Below are positions 17,337-27,342 of a stretch of 64,000 bases of DNA, piece by piece. Position 1 is the stretch's first letter. The number at the start of each line of letters is the position of its first letter. The notes under the pieces were generated by a model. That model was not told the DNA's origin. It worked only from the letters and a program-made list of their open reading frames with translations, and ran no database searches. Source of the stretch: Chitinophagaceae bacterium (GTDB lineage Bacteria; Bacteroidota; Bacteroidia; Chitinophagales; Chitinophagaceae); assembly GCA_019638595.1 (NCBI GenBank), contig JAHBTJ010000002.1:305033-369032 (forward strand), in the 5' to 3' direction. Position numbers and translations under genes: made by a program.

Positions 17337-17364
17337 TCAATACCAAAACGAACGAATAATAAGC

Positions 17365-17865
17365 ATGTCTATTACACAGCTTCTTTTCTGGTTTCTTACA
17401 GCCCTGGCACTGGGCAGCGCCCTGATGGTAATATTCAGTAAAAACCCCGTGCACAGCATTCTTTGGCTCATCACCACTTTCTTTTCTATTTCAGGTCATT
17501 ATATATTATTAAACGCGCAGTTTCTTGCTATTGTAAACATTATAGTATATGCAGGCGCTATCATGGTGCTTTTCCTGTTTGTGGTAATGTTAATGAACCT
17601 GAATGCATCAGCCACGCCGTTAAAAAAGAAATGGCTGCGGTTTGCCGGGGTAATATCGGGAGGATGTGTGTTACTTATATTAACGGCAGCGCTTAAAGAT
17701 ACGGAGGTAATGCGCCAGGAGCTGATGATGAAAACAGGCGAGATAGGATTGATCCATAACCTGGGTATGGTATTGTTTAAAGATTATGTGCTGCCTTTTG
17801 AAATAAGCAGTGTGCTCTTTTTAAGTGCAATGGTAGGTGCGGTAGTGATAGGGAAGAAGGAATAG
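17365..17865 (+). CDS. nuoJ: NADH-quinone oxidoreductase subunit J
   Basis: This 166-residue membrane subunit has five hydrophobic helices. The family motif around the pi-bulge helix is visible as IVNIIVYAGAIMVLFLFV. I placed the start at ATG 17365 (MSITQLLFW); an upstream frame extension is hydrophilic and overlaps nuoI. It is followed by three heptads (17866-17886) and then nuoK. Confidence 0.95.
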   Translation: MSITQLLFWFLTALALGSALMVIFSKNPVHSILWLITTFFSISGHYILLNAQFLAIVNIIVYAGAIMVLFLFVVMLMNLNASATPLKKKWLRFAGVISGGCVLLILTAALKDTEVMRQELMMKTGEIGLIHNLGMVLFKDYVLPFEISSVLFLSAMVGAVVIGKKE

Positions 17866-17912
17866 CAGTTAGCGGTAAGTAGTAAGAATAAAAAATCAGT
17901 TTACAGTATATC

Positions 17913-18248
17913 ATGACGATACAGCATTACATATTCCTGGCGGTTGCACTGTTCAGCATTGGTATTATCGGCGTACTTACACGGCGCAATGTGATCATTA
18001 TTTTTATGTGTATAGAACTGATGTTGAACTCGGTGAATCTCTTGCTGGTAGCCTTTTCCAAAATGCATCATTTAGCGGCTGCTTCGGTGGACGCGGCTTC
18101 AAAAGCAGGTACCGATGGGCAGTTGTTCGTGTTTTTTATTATGGTAGTGGCAGCGGCGGAAGTGAGCATAGGATTGGCGATCATAGTAATGATGTACCGG
18201 AATACGCATTCTGTAGACGTGAATTTCCTGAACAGACTAAAACATTAA
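17913..18248 (+). CDS. nuoK: NADH-quinone oxidoreductase subunit K
   Basis: This 111-residue MrpC-like subunit has three helices. The two buried glutamates needed for proton pumping are visible: E35 in FMCIELMLNSVNL and E83 in VVAAAEVSIGLA. The length is close to the family norm of about 100, with a small insert between helices two and three. Confidence 0.95.
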   Translation: MTIQHYIFLAVALFSIGIIGVLTRRNVIIIFMCIELMLNSVNLLLVAFSKMHHLAAASVDAASKAGTDGQLFVFFIMVVAAAEVSIGLAIIVMMYRNTHSVDVNFLNRLKH

Positions 18249-18308
18249 ACGTACAGAAAGCAACGTGGGAAATGAAAATTTTAAAACGTCTTTTGTACAA
18301 CACCTGAT

Positions 18309-20198
18309 ATGAGCAAATTAGTTTACCTGGTTCCGTTATTTCCCCTGGCCGGATTTCTTATCAATGGTCTGGCAAGGAAGCGTTTGTCTAAATCGCTTAC
18401 CGGTATCATAGGCAGCGGCGTTATTCTTGCATCGTTTATTATAAGCGTTGTTTTGTTTTTTGATGTAAAAGCCGGGCATAGCGGTGTGGTAAAGCTTTTT
18501 GATTTTATCAATGCGGGGTCGCTGAAAATACCTTTTGCGTTCCAGGTAGACCAGTTGTCGTCTATTTTCCTGCTGATCATTACCGGCGTGGGGTTCCTTA
18601 TACACCTGTATTCTACCGCCTATATGCACGAAGAAAGCAGCGAACATTTTGCCAGGTATTTTTCTTACCTGAACCTGTTTGTGTTTTCTATGCTATTACT
18701 GGTGTTAGGCGCCAACTATCTCATCATGTTCATTGGATGGGAAGGTGTGGGCCTTTGCTCTTATTTGCTCATTGGATACTGGTTTAAAAATAACGATTAT
18801 ACCAACGCTGCCAAAAAGGCTTTCATCATGAACCGGATCGGTGATTTCGGCTTTTTACTCGCCGCCTTCTGGATGATACAGCAGTTTGGGTCGCTCACAT
18901 TTTCTGATGTTTTCAGTAAGGCAGATGGCATGAAGCCAAACGATATGGTGCTGGTGGGTATTACATTGTTGCTGTTTTTGGGAGCTACCGGCAAAAGCGC
19001 GCAAATTCCTTTATATACCTGGCTGCCCGATGCCATGGCCGGTCCTACACCCGTTTCTGCGCTTATCCACGCCGCCACTATGGTAACCGCGGGTATTTAT
19101 ATGATAGCCCGCAGCAATATTTTATATACGCTTGCTCCAACCACCCAGGGTGTGGTAGCGGTTATAGGTCTTGCAACCGCTATACTCGCCGCAACCATCG
19201 CCATCAGGCAAAACGATATTAAAAAAGTACTGGCATATTCAACCGTTAGCCAGTTGGGATATATGTTTTTGGGATTGGGTGTGGGAGCATATACAGGAGC
19301 GGTTTTTCATGTAATGACGCACGCGTTTTTCAAAGCCTTGTTATTCCTTGGCGCAGGTTCGGTTATTCACGCCATGCACCACGAGCAGGATATCCGGAAT
19401 ATGGGTGGTTTGAAAAAATCATTACCCGTTACCCATTGGACTTTCCTCGTTGGTTGTATTGCTATTGCAGGTATTCCGCCGTTGAGTGGTTTCTTTTCAA
19501 AAGATGAAATATTAGCTGCCGCATTTTCCAGGCATATTGTTTACTGGATAATAGGAGTGCTGGGCGCCGTAATGACGGCTTTTTATATGTTCCGCTTATA
19601 TGCTACTACTTTTCTTGGAAAATTCAGGGGCACTCATGAGCAGGAGCACCATCTGCACGAAAGCCCTGCGGCTATGACCATTCCTTTAATAGTATTGGCA
19701 ATACTTTCGGCTGTTGCAGGCTTTGTGGGTGTACCGGCTGTATTGGGCGGCAGTCATCACCTGGAGCATTTTCTTGCACCGGTATTTGCCGGATCGGTGA
19801 AGCTTCAGCAAGCTCATCCTGTAGACCATAATACGGAATATATGCTGATGGGCGCTTCTGTTGCATTGGCTGCTATCGCCATATTATACGCGGTAGGCAG
19901 GTTCAGTAAAAAGCCTGACCTGGGCGAAGCGACCGGTTTTGGCAAAGTGCTCCAAAACAAGTGGTATGTTGACGAGTTGTACGACAGCATTATTGTAAAG
20001 CCGCTTCGTGCCGCATCTTCAGTTTTAAACAATATAGTTGAAAAGCTGGGGATTGACGGCGCCGTGAATGGTGTAGGTAAATTAGTGAATTATGGTAGCC
20101 GGCAGTTGCGGTTGTTGCAGAGCGGGCAGGTGGCCGCTTATATATTAATGATGGTAGTGGCGGCTTTGATTTTATTTATTATTCAATTGTTTGTATAA
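18309..20198 (+). CDS. nuoL: NADH-quinone oxidoreductase subunit L
   Basis: This 629-residue antiporter-like proton-pumping subunit has the conserved GWEGVGLCSYLLIG with its key glutamate, the lysine-containing KSAQIPLYTWLPDAMAGPTP, SALIHAATMVTAGIYM, and HAFFKALLFLGAG. The C-terminal lateral helix region is present (WYVDELYDSII onward). It starts 60 bases after nuoK and precedes nuoM by 6 bases. Confidence 0.97.
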   Translation: MSKLVYLVPLFPLAGFLINGLARKRLSKSLTGIIGSGVILASFIISVVLFFDVKAGHSGVVKLFDFINAGSLKIPFAFQVDQLSSIFLLIITGVGFLIHLYSTAYMHEESSEHFARYFSYLNLFVFSMLLLVLGANYLIMFIGWEGVGLCSYLLIGYWFKNNDYTNAAKKAFIMNRIGDFGFLLAAFWMIQQFGSLTFSDVFSKADGMKPNDMVLVGITLLLFLGATGKSAQIPLYTWLPDAMAGPTPVSALIHAATMVTAGIYMIARSNILYTLAPTTQGVVAVIGLATAILAATIAIRQNDIKKVLAYSTVSQLGYMFLGLGVGAYTGAVFHVMTHAFFKALLFLGAGSVIHAMHHEQDIRNMGGLKKSLPVTHWTFLVGCIAIAGIPPLSGFFSKDEILAAAFSRHIVYWIIGVLGAVMTAFYMFRLYATTFLGKFRGTHEQEHHLHESPAAMTIPLIVLAILSAVAGFVGVPAVLGGSHHLEHFLAPVFAGSVKLQQAHPVDHNTEYMLMGASVALAAIAILYAVGRFSKKPDLGEATGFGKVLQNKWYVDELYDSIIVKPLRAASSVLNNIVEKLGIDGAVNGVGKLVNYGSRQLRLLQSGQVAAYILMMVVAALILFIIQLFV

Positions 20199-20204
20199 CC
20201 AGCT

Positions 20205-21689
20205 ATGGATGCCAAAGACGTTTTAATTACATTTCCTGAACTGCTGCTCTGGTTTCCTTTGCTCAGCGGATTGATAGCTTTTTTATTAGTAAAAGGGAAC
20301 GGTGCTAAAAAATGGGCATTGACGTCCTCTTTTATTTCTGTAGCAATTGTTATTGCCAGCTTTTTCTTTACCGATAACAGCAAATATTTCCACCTGAATA
20401 ATGTCAGTTATTTCTGGATGCCTTCGCTGGGAAGCAGCTTTGCCCTGAAGTACGACGGAATGTCGCGTATGCTTTGCCTGCTTACATCGCTGGCTTTCCT
20501 GCTTGTATTCTTATCTACTTTAAAAAACGAGTATAAAAAACCTCATGCGTTTTACGGACTGATGCTGCTTACGCAAAGCGGCCTGATCGGGGTGTTCTGT
20601 ACAATGGATGCGCTTGCTTTTTATTTTTTCTGGGAGCTGGCGCTTATACCCGTATATTTCCTGGCTTCGCAGTGGGGGGGCGAAAAGCGTATACAGGCCA
20701 CTTTTAAGTTTTTCGTATATACGTTTGCAGGCTCGCTGCTATTGCTGCTGGGTATTATTTACGTGTACCTGCACACGCCTGATAGTACCTTTTCGCTGAA
20801 GGCCTTTATGGAGGCACAACTTCCGGCAGGGCATGGAAAATTTGTTTTCTGGCTGTTTTTCATTGCTTTCGCTATAAAAATGCCGGTTTTTCCTTTTCAT
20901 ACCTGGCAGCCCGATACCTATGAGCAATCGCCCACGGCGGTTACCATGATCCTGAGTGGTGTAATGGTTAAGATGGGGGTATACGCCGTACTTCGGTGGC
21001 TGCTTCCCGTATTCCCGAACGAATCGGCGTCGTTTGCCAATATCATAATATGGTTATCTGCAATCGGAATGATATATGCTTCCTGCATAGCCTGGATGCA
21101 GGACGATCTGAAGCGGCTGGTGGCGTATTCATCCATAGCGCACATTGGTTTAATGTGTGCCGCGGTATTCACAAGACAGGAAAGCGGGTTTGATGGGGTA
21201 ATGGTACAAATGTTCAATCACGGTATTAATATAATTGGCTTGTGGATAGTAGTAGAGCTGATCGAAAAAAAGCTGGGTACCCGGAAAATATCGGAGCTGG
21301 GCGGATTGGCCAATACCTCGCCGGCGCTTACTGTGTTTCTGGTAATTATAGCACTGGCCAATATTGCATTGCCTTTAACCAACGCGTTTGTGGGCGAGTT
21401 CCTCATGTTTAATGGATTGTTCGCTTATGGTAAATGGGTAACAGCCTTTGCGCTCATCAGCATTATACTGGCGGCGGTATATACTTTAAATATGATACAG
21501 AAGGTGTTCTATGGTTCCACCGGCGGCGTTACCGGCGAAAATGCTGTTAGCCTGAATGGTGGCGCATATATGGCATTAGGTATAGTGGTGGTTATTGTAT
21601 TTGCGCTGGGTGTGTATCCCAAACCCTTGCTTGAATTAACATCGGAAACAGTTGATTTTATAAAAAGCAGGTTCATGGGTGGATTGTAA
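20205..21689 (+). CDS. nuoM: NADH-quinone oxidoreductase subunit M
   Basis: This 494-residue antiporter-like subunit has FFWELALIPVYFL with the conserved Glu, the AIKMPVFPFHTWQPDTYEQSP loop with its Lys, and YSSIAHIGL. About 14 hydrophobic segments are visible. It follows nuoL by 6 bases, fitting a tight co-translated pair. Confidence 0.97.
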   Translation: MDAKDVLITFPELLLWFPLLSGLIAFLLVKGNGAKKWALTSSFISVAIVIASFFFTDNSKYFHLNNVSYFWMPSLGSSFALKYDGMSRMLCLLTSLAFLLVFLSTLKNEYKKPHAFYGLMLLTQSGLIGVFCTMDALAFYFFWELALIPVYFLASQWGGEKRIQATFKFFVYTFAGSLLLLLGIIYVYLHTPDSTFSLKAFMEAQLPAGHGKFVFWLFFIAFAIKMPVFPFHTWQPDTYEQSPTAVTMILSGVMVKMGVYAVLRWLLPVFPNESASFANIIIWLSAIGMIYASCIAWMQDDLKRLVAYSSIAHIGLMCAAVFTRQESGFDGVMVQMFNHGINIIGLWIVVELIEKKLGTRKISELGGLANTSPALTVFLVIIALANIALPLTNAFVGEFLMFNGLFAYGKWVTAFALISIILAAVYTLNMIQKVFYGSTGGVTGENAVSLNGGAYMALGIVVVIVFALGVYPKPLLELTSETVDFIKSRFMGGL

Positions 21690-21777
21690 AGAATGGCGGT
21701 GAAAAACAGGAATATCAGTTGAAATAAATACTGCCTTACAGGTAATAAATCATGCTCAAAAAGAGTATTTTAAAATT

Positions 21778-23148
21778 ATGACGGCAATAATATTAGCGGC
21801 AATATGGGGAGTAGTAATGATGTACAGCGGCATTGTTATTAAAAACAAGTCTACTGCCAAAACAATTGCCCTGCTTGGCATACTGGCTTTGCTGGTAGTA
21901 AATCATCTTGAGTATACCAACCTCTGGTATATGCAGGCAGATGTAAAGAACATGCTGAAGTTCACTTCCTTCGGTTATGTATTCAATTATATTGCATTTG
22001 GCTCAACGTTAATATTTTTTTTACTTAATGCCGGTGAGTTTGAATTGGTAGGTAAAGATGTATATGAATACTATGCCCTCCTGTTTTTTATTTTGTGTGG
22101 TGTGGGCATCGCGTCTTCTTTCAATACGTTGCTGATGTTGTTCCTCGGTATAGAAATTATTTCCATACCATTGTATATCCTCGCAGGTAGCGATAAGCGC
22201 AACCTTAAAAGCAATGAAGCTTCGCTGAAATATTTTTTGATGGGATCGTTTTCAACAGGTATTATGTTGATGGGGATAGCCTTTTTATACGGAGCTACCG
22301 GTTCTTTTTATATTGAAGATATTAATGTAGGCGCCGATGGATTTCAGCCTATGCTGGCAATAGGGCTGGTATTTTTGCTGATTGCCATTTCTTTTAAAGT
22401 AAGCGCCGCGCCGTTCCACTTCTGGACACCTGATGTATACGACGGATCTCCCACCGTATTTACTTCTTTTATGGCTACTATTGTAAAAGTAGCTTCCTTT
22501 ATAGCTTTTTTAAGATTGTTTGATAATGCTTTTGGAAAAGTGCATGAACAATGGCAATTGCTGCTGGCGCTGATCACTGCCGCTACATTGTTCATTGGTA
22601 ACATAACCGCCGTGTTTCAGCAAAGTGTAAAGCGTATGTTATCTTATTCCAGCATTGCGCAGGCGGGGTTTATGCTGTTTTCGGTATATGCCCTTAACAC
22701 TTTTGCTAAAGAGGGGTTGATCTTATATTCTGCAGCGTATTCGCTGGCAAGCATCGGCAGCTTTGCCGTTTTAATAAAGGTAAAGGACTATTCAATAGAA
22801 GGGTTTAACGGATTGGCTAAAAAGCAGCCGTTCCTTGCTTTAATGAACACTATTTTCCTGCTTTCCCTTACAGGTATTCCGCTTACGGCTGGTTTCCTGG
22901 CAAAATACTACATGCTTATCGGCGCTGTAAAAACAGGGCATTTTTGGTTACCTGTTTTTGCCGTTTTAATGGCAGCGGTCAGCGCATACTATTATTTCCG
23001 GGTAATACAGGCCATGTATTTTAAGGAAGGGGAGGCGGATACTAAGCCCACTTCAAGAACATTCCGTATAACATTGCTTGTTACGGCTTTGCTGATTATC
23101 ATATTAGGATTTTTGCCTAACGGATTACTCAAAGCGTTATATTTTTAA
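21778..23148 (+). CDS. nuoN: NADH-quinone oxidoreductase subunit N
   Basis: This 456-residue antiporter-like subunit has the conserved FLGIEIISIPLYIL, FKVSAAPFHFWTPDVYDGSP and LSYSSIAQAGFM. It completes the 14-gene nuoA-N set. No terminator hairpin is obvious after it; the following permease begins 105 bases downstream on the same strand and may be read through. Confidence 0.96.
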   Translation: MTAIILAAIWGVVMMYSGIVIKNKSTAKTIALLGILALLVVNHLEYTNLWYMQADVKNMLKFTSFGYVFNYIAFGSTLIFFLLNAGEFELVGKDVYEYYALLFFILCGVGIASSFNTLLMLFLGIEIISIPLYILAGSDKRNLKSNEASLKYFLMGSFSTGIMLMGIAFLYGATGSFYIEDINVGADGFQPMLAIGLVFLLIAISFKVSAAPFHFWTPDVYDGSPTVFTSFMATIVKVASFIAFLRLFDNAFGKVHEQWQLLLALITAATLFIGNITAVFQQSVKRMLSYSSIAQAGFMLFSVYALNTFAKEGLILYSAAYSLASIGSFAVLIKVKDYSIEGFNGLAKKQPFLALMNTIFLLSLTGIPLTAGFLAKYYMLIGAVKTGHFWLPVFAVLMAAVSAYYYFRVIQAMYFKEGEADTKPTSRTFRITLLVTALLIIILGFLPNGLLKALYF

Positions 23149-23253
23149 ATGTACACGGCGAAAGTCCTTCATCATTGGAATAAACGCTTCCTCATTTAAC
23201 AGCCCGCGGGTTCTGAAATCTTCCGTACTTTTAATGCCTAATAAGCAAGGGGA

Positions 23254-24528
23254 ATGACAACCGGAGATACGCTATCGTTGGCCTGGAAAAATTTACGGAG
23301 CAATAAGCTTCGTACGGGCATTACCGTTGCTATGATCGCCCTGGGAATATGGGCTTTGGTAGGTATTATTACTGCCATCCAGGCTATGAATGCCAGCCTT
23401 ACCGAGAGCTTTGCTCTTATGGGAGCCAACTCCTTCAGCATCCGGTTTAGAGAAATGCAGTTTCGCATGGGTGGAGATGGAGATGTTACAAAAACCAGCA
23501 GTACCAGCAAAAAGGTTAAAAAATCTAATACCAACAAACGTATTACATACGAGCAGGCGGTTGCATTTAAGGACAGGTATAGCTTTCCTGCAAAGGTTAG
23601 CATAGGGCTGGGCGGGGTAGGGGATCAAACGATCTTTTATGAAGCTAAAAAAACCAATCCCAATGTAAGAGTGTCCGGTGGCGACGAAAATTATTTCCTG
23701 CTGAATGGTTATGAAATAATGTATGGGCGCAATTTCAACATCCTGGATATACAAAGCGGAAGGAACGTATGCGTTTTGGGCTTTGATGTTGCCAAAAAGC
23801 TTTTTGGAGATAAGGTAGAGAACGCCGTAGATAAAATTATAAGGGTAGGCGCTAATAAGTTCAGGGTGATCGCCGTGCTAAAAAGCAGGGGAAGCAGTTC
23901 GTTTATGCAGGCCGATAATGTTGTTTTTACTACTTATAATACCATACGAAGGCTCTTTACACTGGGAACTCCTTCCTATTATATAGGGGTGCAGGTAAAT
24001 GATATATCGCAGATGAATGATGCTATGGGCGAAGCGGAAGGATTGTTCAGGGCTATCCGTAATCTTACCATTACGGAACAAAGCAATTTTTACCTGGATA
24101 AGAGTGATGTGCTTGCGGCAAAATTTATTTCCATGCTGAGCAGTATTTCGCTTGCGGCGGCGGGTATAGGGTTTATTACTTTGCTGGCGGCTTCTATCGG
24201 GCTCATGAATATTATGCTGGTAGCTGTTACAGAGCGTACAAAGGAGGTAGGGCTGGTAAAAGCGCTTGGCGCTAAACGAAAAAGTATCCGGCAGCAATTC
24301 CTGTTTGAATCCATACTGATAAGCCTGATGGGCGCTGTGATAGGTATTTTTATAGGTGTTGTTACAGGTAACCTGATAGGTATGTTGATGAAGGTGCCCT
24401 TTTTTATACCCTGGTTCCTGATACTGATTGCCATTATAGTTTGTTCTGCTGTAGGGTTGGCGGCAGGATCATATCCCGCATGGAAAGCGTCCCGGCTCGA
24501 TCCTATAGTAGCGCTCCGCTATGAATAG
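23254..24528 (+). CDS. MacB/FtsX-type ABC transporter permease
   Basis: This 424-residue protein has one N-terminal helix (about 22-43, after LAWKNLRSNKLRT), a periplasmic MacB_PCD-like domain to about residue 285, then three helices. The TERTKEVGLVKALGAKRKSI coupling loop is the family hallmark, and the protein ends AWKASRLDPIVALRYE. It should form half of a mechanotransmitting export pump. No ATP-binding partner gene lies next to it; the ATPase must be encoded elsewhere. It follows the nuo operon on the same strand and converges with a response regulator gene 2 bases away. Confidence 0.85.
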   Translation: MTTGDTLSLAWKNLRSNKLRTGITVAMIALGIWALVGIITAIQAMNASLTESFALMGANSFSIRFREMQFRMGGDGDVTKTSSTSKKVKKSNTNKRITYEQAVAFKDRYSFPAKVSIGLGGVGDQTIFYEAKKTNPNVRVSGGDENYFLLNGYEIMYGRNFNILDIQSGRNVCVLGFDVAKKLFGDKVENAVDKIIRVGANKFRVIAVLKSRGSSSFMQADNVVFTTYNTIRRLFTLGTPSYYIGVQVNDISQMNDAMGEAEGLFRAIRNLTITEQSNFYLDKSDVLAAKFISMLSSISLAAAGIGFITLLAASIGLMNIMLVAVTERTKEVGLVKALGAKRKSIRQQFLFESILISLMGAVIGIFIGVVTGNLIGMLMKVPFFIPWFLILIAIIVCSAVGLAAGSYPAWKASRLDPIVALRYE

Positions 24529-24530
24529 CG

Positions 24531-25151
24531 TCAGTCAATGAGCCGGTAAGTCATAGCGGCTTTTATCAGCGACACCGTGTTTTTGGCATTGAATTTAGCT
24601 ACCAGGTTTTTACGGTGGGTTTCAACAGTGGCCGGACTGATAAACAACCTGCCGGCTATTTCGATGCTTGTCATTCCATCCGCAATTAATTGTAGTATTT
24701 CCTTTTCCCTCCTTGTAACTATTGGTATATCTCCCGGTTCATGGCTTTGTAAAATGCCGGATACTTCTTCATTAAGATAAATTTTCCCTTTTTGAACCAG
24801 CGTTATAGCGTCTACCAGTTCACTTCTTGTGGCGTTCTTTAAAAGATACCCGTCCGCACCGCTCTCAAGCATTTTTTCAATAAAGCTTTGCTGGCTGTAA
24901 GTGCTTAATCCAATTATAAAAACCGAAGGGTATAACGTTTTTACTTCCCTGCATAATTCTATGCCGTTTTTATCCGGGAGGTTTATATCCATAAGAATAA
25001 CATCGGGCTGCCGCATGGTAAGCTTTAACAGGCAGGAGCTTGCAGTATCCGCATATTCTATTAACTCGATTTGTTGTTCGTGTTTGAGCAGTGAACGTAT
25101 GCCCTCCGCAATCATATAGTGATCGTCTACTATCAGAACATGTGTGCCCAT
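24531..25151 (-). CDS. NarL/LuxR-family response regulator
   Basis: This 206-residue regulator has a receiver domain with acidic D9-D10 (VDDH), phospho-acceptor D55 (ILMDINLPD) and K105 (YLLKNAT), and a LuxR-type helix-turn-helix at about 143-200 (TRREKEILQLIADG, SPATVETHRKNL). It binds DNA when phosphorylated. Its cognate kinase gene lies 49 bases upstream on the same strand. Target genes are not evident. Confidence 0.9.
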   Translation of the reverse strand: MGTHVLIVDDHYMIAEGIRSLLKHEQQIELIEYADTASSCLLKLTMRQPDVILMDINLPDKNGIELCREVKTLYPSVFIIGLSTYSQQSFIEKMLESGADGYLLKNATRSELVDAITLVQKGKIYLNEEVSGILQSHEPGDIPIVTRREKEILQLIADGMTSIEIAGRLFISPATVETHRKNLVAKFNAKNTVSLIKAAMTYRLID

Positions 25152-25200
25152 AATAAGGGAATAATTTTTTTCTTAAACAGGGTGTTCTTCTTCGGGAAGT

Positions 25201-27183
25201 TCAGGCATTTTCATTTAGCTCAATATGTACCGAAGTGCCCTGGCCCGGCGATGATTGTATATCAATCGCTCCCTTCAGGAAATCAATCCTGCTTTGTATG
25301 TTCGTCCATCCTATACCCTTGCTGCTTTCCAGGATAGCTACGTCAAATCCCTGTCCATCATCTTCCACCGCTATTGTTATTATTGAGTCGTTTTTGCTTA
25401 CCTGTACAATGCATGAAGACGCACGGGCGTGTTTGATGATATTATTCACCAGTTCCTGTACGATCCTGTATACCGTTATCGCGGAAGTTTGATTGATGTC
25501 TGCATGCTCAAGCCCAATGGACTGGTACTTTATATTCAACGAACCACTTTGATTGATGTCTGCGCAAAAATCTTTCAACGCCGTATTCAGCCCGAATTTC
25601 AGAAGCGCTTCCGGCATAAGATTGTGTGCAACCCGTCGCATTTCCTTTACGGATACATCAAGCATAGACAGGCTTCTTTCAAAAGCCCGGTTGTTTTCTT
25701 CCGTCATTACCAGGTTGCTTTTAATGTTGGTAAACGCATATTTAATGCCCGACAGCATTCCGCCAAGTCCGTCGTGAAGATCTTTGGCTAACCGTGCTCT
25801 TTCTTTTTCTTCCCCTTTTAGTACTGCCTCCGTTGCCAGTAATTGCTTTTCCGTTTCAAGTTCGGTTATACGTTGCTGTTGTAAAAGTTGCTTTTGCCTG
25901 TAGTCGCGGTAAAACAGGAAGCCGATGCCTGTGAGTGTAACGGCTGCAGCAAGCAAAATATAGTTAAGAATGTTTTTTTGTCGTAGCGAAAGTTCCTGTA
26001 CTTTTTTTTCTGCAACCAGTTGTTTGATCTGGCTTTCTTTTTTTTCACTCTGGTAACGCGCGTCAAACAAAAGGATCCGGTTATGGTTTTGAATATTGAT
26101 CAGGCTGTCTGTAAACAGCATGAGACCGGTACGGAGTTGATAGGCTTTTTCATATTGTGCGGTATTGGCATAATAAACGCACCAGTCGTTAAGTATGAAC
26201 CGTATTTTGGGCAGGTAGTTGTATTTCCGGGCATTGTCCAGCGCCAGGGTAAGGTATACCCCTGCGGAATCCGGAGCGTAAGCATTTAAAAACGACCGGC
26301 CTTTAGCCCACGATGCGTCTACTATATAATACGGATCATTCCACTGCTGGCTGTAGTAATAGCAGGAGTCGTGGTATTTTATGGCCTCCCCGGTATTTCC
26401 TGATGCATCATAGTATTCTCCATAGGCGTTGTAATAATATATTTTACTGAGGAAGTTTTTTTCAGGAGAATAAAGACTGTCGCACAACCTGAGCAATCTT
26501 TCGCCTTCCTGCAGGTTTTGCAGGCGAAAGCACATAGCTGCGGCCCTGGCGGTTGATTGAAGTGTCTGGTTATTGTCGCGCGATCCTGTAGCAAAGGCGA
26601 GGCTTTTTAAAAGGTATTCGTACGCTTTTTGCCATTGCTGCATATCTATAAAAATAAAGGCAAGATTAAAATAGCTTGTTATAAGCCTGGCAGAGTCCTT
26701 ATTTTTTTCATATTCGGCTATCCCCTGTATATAATATTTCTGGGCATCGTTCAGCTCGTTCAGTAACGACCATGTGGCGCCGAGATTATTATATACCGCT
26801 CCATAGCCTAATGTGGTAAAACGGGAAGGAGGAAGTAGGGAAAGTGCTTTTTCCGCTTCCTCGTACTGAATGACTGCGTTGATATAATTGCCGCTGGTAT
26901 AAGCCAGGTTGCCAAGTTCCAGGATGGCGCTGGCATATACCCTCATTTCCTTTTTTTCAAAGCTCGTTGCTTTTATTTTTTCTATTGCTGCTGTCGCTTT
27001 GGCAAGGTCGGTACGGGAAAGCGCTACATTATAGTCAAGCATGGCATTCAGCCTTTCGGAGTCGGTAGAAGCTTTGTCTATTTTTGCATACAGGCTATCC
27101 GGCAATTGAGGTGGCTGCGCTGTGCAATGCACAGTATAGACCAAAACAAAGAAGGGAAGAAACAATGATCGGCAAAAGCTCAT
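25201..27183 (-). CDS. TPR-containing sensor histidine kinase (HisKA_3 type)
   Basis: This 660-residue protein has a signal peptide (to about 22), a periplasmic array of TPR-like helices (about 45-360), one membrane helix (404-425), a coiled coil, then HisKA_3 with phospho-acceptor H470 in ERARLAKDLHDGLGG and a HATPase domain (ELVNNIIKHA, DDGQGFD, SKGIGWTNI). It phosphorylates the NarL-type regulator encoded next. The layout is common in Bacteroidota; the stimulus is unknown. The gene contains a 16-bp exact repeat 60 bases apart (25488-25503 and 25548-25563) that encodes ADINQ twice. Confidence 0.9.
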   Translation of the reverse strand: MSFCRSLFLPFFVLVYTVHCTAQPPQLPDSLYAKIDKASTDSERLNAMLDYNVALSRTDLAKATAAIEKIKATSFEKKEMRVYASAILELGNLAYTSGNYINAVIQYEEAEKALSLLPPSRFTTLGYGAVYNNLGATWSLLNELNDAQKYYIQGIAEYEKNKDSARLITSYFNLAFIFIDMQQWQKAYEYLLKSLAFATGSRDNNQTLQSTARAAAMCFRLQNLQEGERLLRLCDSLYSPEKNFLSKIYYYNAYGEYYDASGNTGEAIKYHDSCYYYSQQWNDPYYIVDASWAKGRSFLNAYAPDSAGVYLTLALDNARKYNYLPKIRFILNDWCVYYANTAQYEKAYQLRTGLMLFTDSLINIQNHNRILLFDARYQSEKKESQIKQLVAEKKVQELSLRQKNILNYILLAAAVTLTGIGFLFYRDYRQKQLLQQQRITELETEKQLLATEAVLKGEEKERARLAKDLHDGLGGMLSGIKYAFTNIKSNLVMTEENNRAFERSLSMLDVSVKEMRRVAHNLMPEALLKFGLNTALKDFCADINQSGSLNIKYQSIGLEHADINQTSAITVYRIVQELVNNIIKHARASSCIVQVSKNDSIITIAVEDDGQGFDVAILESSKGIGWTNIQSRIDFLKGAIDIQSSPGQGTSVHIELNENA

Positions 27184-27342
27184 AGTAAAGAGTTGCTCTG
27201 AATATAAGTATCATAAGTGAGCGTAATAGTATACAAGGGTATGAATGGATGTAAAATAATTGTTTGTTTTGTTATAGCAAATAAAATAAACGGAGTATAA
27301 AAAAATGTTGCTACGAATTGGCTTATATGCGCTAAAGCGCCT

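Noticed and set aside
23149-23253. Minus-strand open stretch of about 42 codons with protein-like sequence (GLLNEEAFIPMMKDFRRV) after nuoN
   Set aside because: It has an in-frame stop just upstream, no suitable start, and no family I recognise. It may be a chance frame or a tiny gene remnant; not enough to call.
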